Below the pieces are notes generated by a model that ran no database searches, was not told the DNA's origin, and was given only the letters and a program-made list of their open reading frames with translations. Positions 61,411-64,000 of a DNA stretch of 64,000 nucleotides are shown one piece after another. The stretch is taken from NCBI GenBank assembly GCA_902363125.1, contig CABIZD010000011.1, positions 1 to 64,000 of the forward strand, read 5' to 3'. The stretch's first letter is position 1. Each line of letters begins with the position of its first letter. The position numbers and the translations under genes were made by a program. Source of the stretch: Coriobacteriaceae bacterium (lineage in GTDB: Bacteria > Actinomycetota > Coriobacteriia > Coriobacteriales > Coriobacteriaceae).

Positions 61411-63771
61411 ATGGATGCCGCAGCCCGTACCGCCCATGATTCCACCCTCCAGCCGTTTTCGGAGATGGAGCACTATAAGCATGCCGATGAGCTGCCGCCC
61501 GAGATTATGGCGGACAGCTACGACAAGCTGGAGCGTCTGTGCCTCAAATATATGAATGAGGACGACTTTTCTAAGGTTGAGCAGGCCTACTGCTTTGCTG
61601 CCGAGAAGCATTGCAACCAAAAGCGGCGCTCGGGTGAGATGTACATCAACCATCCCGTCGAGGTGGCCATCATTCTGGCCGATCTCAAGATGGACTGCGA
61701 TGTGGTGTGCGCCGCGCTGCTGCACGATACCGTCGAGGATACTGAGACCTCGCTCGCCGATGTTTCCGGCCTGTTTGGCGATACGGTGGCCGAGCTCGTC
61801 GATGGCGTGACCAAGCTCACCAACATCGAAGTCGACAGCATGGACGAGAAGCAGGCGCTCACGCTGCGCAAGATGTTCCTTGCCATGTCCAAGGACATTC
61901 GCGTCATCATCGTTAAACTTGCCGACCGTCTGCACAACATGCGAACGCTGGCAGCCCTGCGCGAGGATCGTCGCCTATTTAAGGCTCGCGAGACCATGGA
62001 CGTGTACGCGCCCTTGGCCGACCGCCTGGGCATGAGCTCTATTAAGTGGGAGCTCGAGGACCTGTCCTTCTTCTACCTGGAGCCCGATGCCTACCAGCGC
62101 ATCGCGCGCATGGTGGCGGAGTCGCGCGAGGTCCGTGAGCGCTATCTGGCTGAGACCATCAAGACACTCACCGACGAGCTCAACCGCATTGGCCTGGAAG
62201 GCTTCCAGATCAACGGCCGTTCCAAGCACTATTGGTCCATCTACCAAAAGATGAAGCGCAAGGGCAAGGAGTTCTCCGAGATCTACGACCTGGTGGCACT
62301 GCGCGTCATCACGCATTCGGTGCGCGATTGCTACTCCACGCTCGGCGCGGTGCATACGCTGTGGCACCCCATGCCCGGTCGCTTTAAAGACTATATCGCC
62401 ATGCCCAAGGTCAATAACTACCAGTCGCTCCATACGACGGTTATCGGCCCCACGGCCCGCCCGCTCGAGATTCAGATTCGAACCTATGAGATGCATGAGC
62501 AGGCCGAGTACGGCATTGCCGCCCACTGGCTATATAAGAAGTCGGGCGGATCGTCTGCTTCCAAGACCAATGACGCTCAACGTTTGGACGACCAGATCAA
62601 CTGGCTCAAGCATTCGCTCGATTGGGCGGCTTCCGACGAGATCACCGATGCCAAGGAATACCTGCACTCGCTGAAGGTCGATCTGTTCGATCAGGAGATC
62701 TTCGTCTTTACGCCCAAGGGCGAGGTCATGGCGCTTCGTGCCGGCTCTACACCGCTCGACTTTGCCTACGCCGTTCACACCGAGGTGGGAAACCATTGCG
62801 TCGGCGCCAAAATCAACGGTGCGGTGGCTCCGCTCACGCACGAGATTAAGACGGGTGACCGTGTCGAGATCCTGACTAACAAGAGTTCCAAGCCGTCGCG
62901 TGATTGGCTCAAGATCGTCAAGACGCCTTCCGCCAAGTCAAAGATCCGTCGCTACTTTGCCGCCGCGACTAAGGACGACGACGCTGCCGCCGGCCGCGAT
63001 ATGCTGGCCAAGGACCTGCGCAAGCGCGGGTATGGCATCTCCACGCCGCGCTCCACGCGTGCGCTCAATGCCGTGGCGGAGCAGTTTAACTTCAAGCAGC
63101 TCGAGGACCTGTTTGCCGCCGTCGGTGCCGGCAAGGTTGCCCCGCGCGCTGTGGGCAATAAGGTCGAGCAAATCTTGGACCCCAAGCCCGAGGAACAGCT
63201 CACCAAGGCCGAGGCTATCGCCGAGGTCGTGAAACAGCCGGCCCGCGGCTCCAACCGCAAGCCGCAAAAGCGTGGCAAGAGCGCAAGTAACGGCATTATC
63301 GTTAAGGGCGAGAGCAACAGTGGCCTGCTGGTCCGTCTGGCTCATTGCTGCAATCCCGTGACGGGCGACGATATCGTCGGCTTCATCACGCGTGGCCGAG
63401 GTGTCTCAGTGCATCGCGCCAACTGCCCCAACGTCAAGGGCCTCATGGAGCACCCCGAGCGTATGATTGACGTAGAGTGGGATGGTGCTGCCGACACCCT
63501 CTTCCAGGTCGAGATCGTGGTCGAGTGCCTGGACCGCATGGGCCTGCTCAAGGACGTCACCATTGCCATTGGCGATGCAGGCGGCAATATCCTTTCCGCC
63601 GCCACCTCGACCAACCGCGAGGGTATTGCGACCCTGCGCTTTATGGTCGAGATTTCGGATGCGAGCGGCCTGGATCCGCTGCTGGCTTCCATCAGCAGTG
63701 TCGATTCGGTCTACGACGCTCGCCGTCTTATGCCCGGCGAGGGCGGAGCGCAACTCAAGCGCCGTGTGTAG
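61411..63771 (+). CDS. rel: Bifunctional (p)ppGpp synthetase/hydrolase Rel
   Basis: 786 residues. HD hydrolase domain (His81, HD 105-106 in ALLHDTVEDT, RLHNMRTL), synthetase domain (GRSKHYWSIYQKM, EIYDLVALRVI, YQSLHTTVIGP), TGS (VFTPKGEVMALRAGSTPLDFAYAVH), zinc-finger region (HCCNPVTGDDIVGFITRGRGVSVHR) and ACT. It makes and degrades the stringent alarmone. All signature residues look intact. It follows recJ by 15 bp with AAGGGG, so they are cotranscribed. Confidence 0.96.
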   Translation: MDAAARTAHDSTLQPFSEMEHYKHADELPPEIMADSYDKLERLCLKYMNEDDFSKVEQAYCFAAEKHCNQKRRSGEMYINHPVEVAIILADLKMDCDVVCAALLHDTVEDTETSLADVSGLFGDTVAELVDGVTKLTNIEVDSMDEKQALTLRKMFLAMSKDIRVIIVKLADRLHNMRTLAALREDRRLFKARETMDVYAPLADRLGMSSIKWELEDLSFFYLEPDAYQRIARMVAESREVRERYLAETIKTLTDELNRIGLEGFQINGRSKHYWSIYQKMKRKGKEFSEIYDLVALRVITHSVRDCYSTLGAVHTLWHPMPGRFKDYIAMPKVNNYQSLHTTVIGPTARPLEIQIRTYEMHEQAEYGIAAHWLYKKSGGSSASKTNDAQRLDDQINWLKHSLDWAASDEITDAKEYLHSLKVDLFDQEIFVFTPKGEVMALRAGSTPLDFAYAVHTEVGNHCVGAKINGAVAPLTHEIKTGDRVEILTNKSSKPSRDWLKIVKTPSAKSKIRRYFAAATKDDDAAAGRDMLAKDLRKRGYGISTPRSTRALNAVAEQFNFKQLEDLFAAVGAGKVAPRAVGNKVEQILDPKPEEQLTKAEAIAEVVKQPARGSNRKPQKRGKSASNGIIVKGESNSGLLVRLAHCCNPVTGDDIVGFITRGRGVSVHRANCPNVKGLMEHPERMIDVEWDGAADTLFQVEIVVECLDRMGLLKDVTIAIGDAGGNILSAATSTNREGIATLRFMVEISDASGLDPLLASISSVDSVYDARRLMPGEGGAQLKRRV

Positions 63772-63805
63772 GTGCGAGAGCCTCTCAGCATCATAGATAT
63801 TGGTT

Positions 63806-63842
63806 ACGCTCGAGGCATCGTTTGGTGCCTCGAGCGTATTTT
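63806..63842 (+). terminator. Terminator after rel
   Basis: ACGCTCGAGGCA (63806-63817) pairs perfectly with 63826-63837, loop of 8, then ATTTTAG. Confidence 0.7.
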
Positions 63843-63859
63843 AGAAGGAGGGTATGCGC

Positions 63860-64000
63860 ATGGACGATATGACTTTGGACCTGACACCCCGAGGCACGGC
63901 TTCGATTGAGGCGCTCGTCAACGGCCCGATTCAGACCAACAGCTACGCCGTGATTTCGAATGACGAGTGCTTAATCGTCGATCCGGCGTGGGAGGGCGAG
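63860..64000 (+). CDS. MBL-fold metallo-hydrolase (5' end only)
   Basis: The window ends after about 47 codons. NGPIQTNSYAVISNDECLIVDPAWEGE is the start of a glyoxalase-II-like metallo-beta-lactamase fold, before the HxHxDH motif. The ATG at 63860 is taken (AAGGAGGG 7 nt upstream), since a second ATG at 63854 is too close to that site. Confidence 0.7.
   Translation, partial: MDDMTLDLTPRGTASIEALVNGPIQTNSYAVISNDECLIVDPAWEGE

Overview
This 64 kb window is a contiguous piece of a high-GC (about 60%) chromosome that fits a strictly anaerobic gut actinobacterium of class Coriobacteriia, most likely Collinsella or a close relative. This is inferred from the gene set: N-terminal-rubredoxin rubrerythrin, an EtfAB-linked lactate/glycolate-type dehydrogenase, a RecJ-helicase fusion, bacterial Elp3, an LAxTG-type surface protein and PdxR/PdxST vitamin B6 genes. 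No rRNA, tRNA, CRISPR array, integrase or transposase gene was recognised.

Layout. 1-3443: terminator and hairpin repeats, then pdxT-pdxS (minus) divergent from the MocR regulator pdxR. 3438-4977: a DUF559/AbiEi-like nuclease-fold gene bracketed by two copies of a ~120 bp element with terminal inverted repeats; a third copy lies at 14875-14997. 5108-8534: rubrerythrin, then an iron alcohol dehydrogenase/aldehyde dehydrogenase pair. 8543-8846: a 27-residue membrane peptide with an SOS (LexA/DinR) box, a hairpin-masked ribosome site and a convergent antisense promoter, a candidate SOS-controlled type I toxin-antitoxin. 8960-21662: HIRAN protein, small acidic protein, metallophosphoesterase, DUF2130, Ski2-like helicase, TrmB, methyltransferase, XRE/DUF4097 pair, Elp3, spermidine-synthase-like protein. 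21689-27307: a three-gene TerB / BrxD-like ATPase / Lhr-like helicase operon matching the Shango anti-phage system. 27395-31436: DUF554 protein and a cluster of secreted or anchored surface proteins. 31783-35408: FAD dehydrogenase plus EtfB and ferredoxin-EtfA, a probable electron-confurcating complex. 35405-41020: HD protein, AzlCD, KdgT, diguanylate cyclase, EamA transporter. 41078-49231: large PurL, CPA2 antiporter, SDR and homoserine dehydrogenase. 49435-54967: a broken livJ copy followed by a complete livJHMGF branched-chain amino acid ABC operon. 55325-64000: CutC, a GalT-like protein, an SBF symporter, RecJ-helicase, Rel, and the start of an MBL-fold hydrolase.

Non-coding DNA is unusually rich in designed-looking palindromes: a family of hairpins carrying a GGGAC/GTCCC core inside otherwise unrelated complementary arms, the three TIR elements, a nested ~100 bp cruciform after livF, and a 230 bp array of alternating inverted repeats with a ~31 bp step. 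The most promising undescribed items are the SOS-box toxin locus, the TIR element family with its nuclease gene, and the alternating array.
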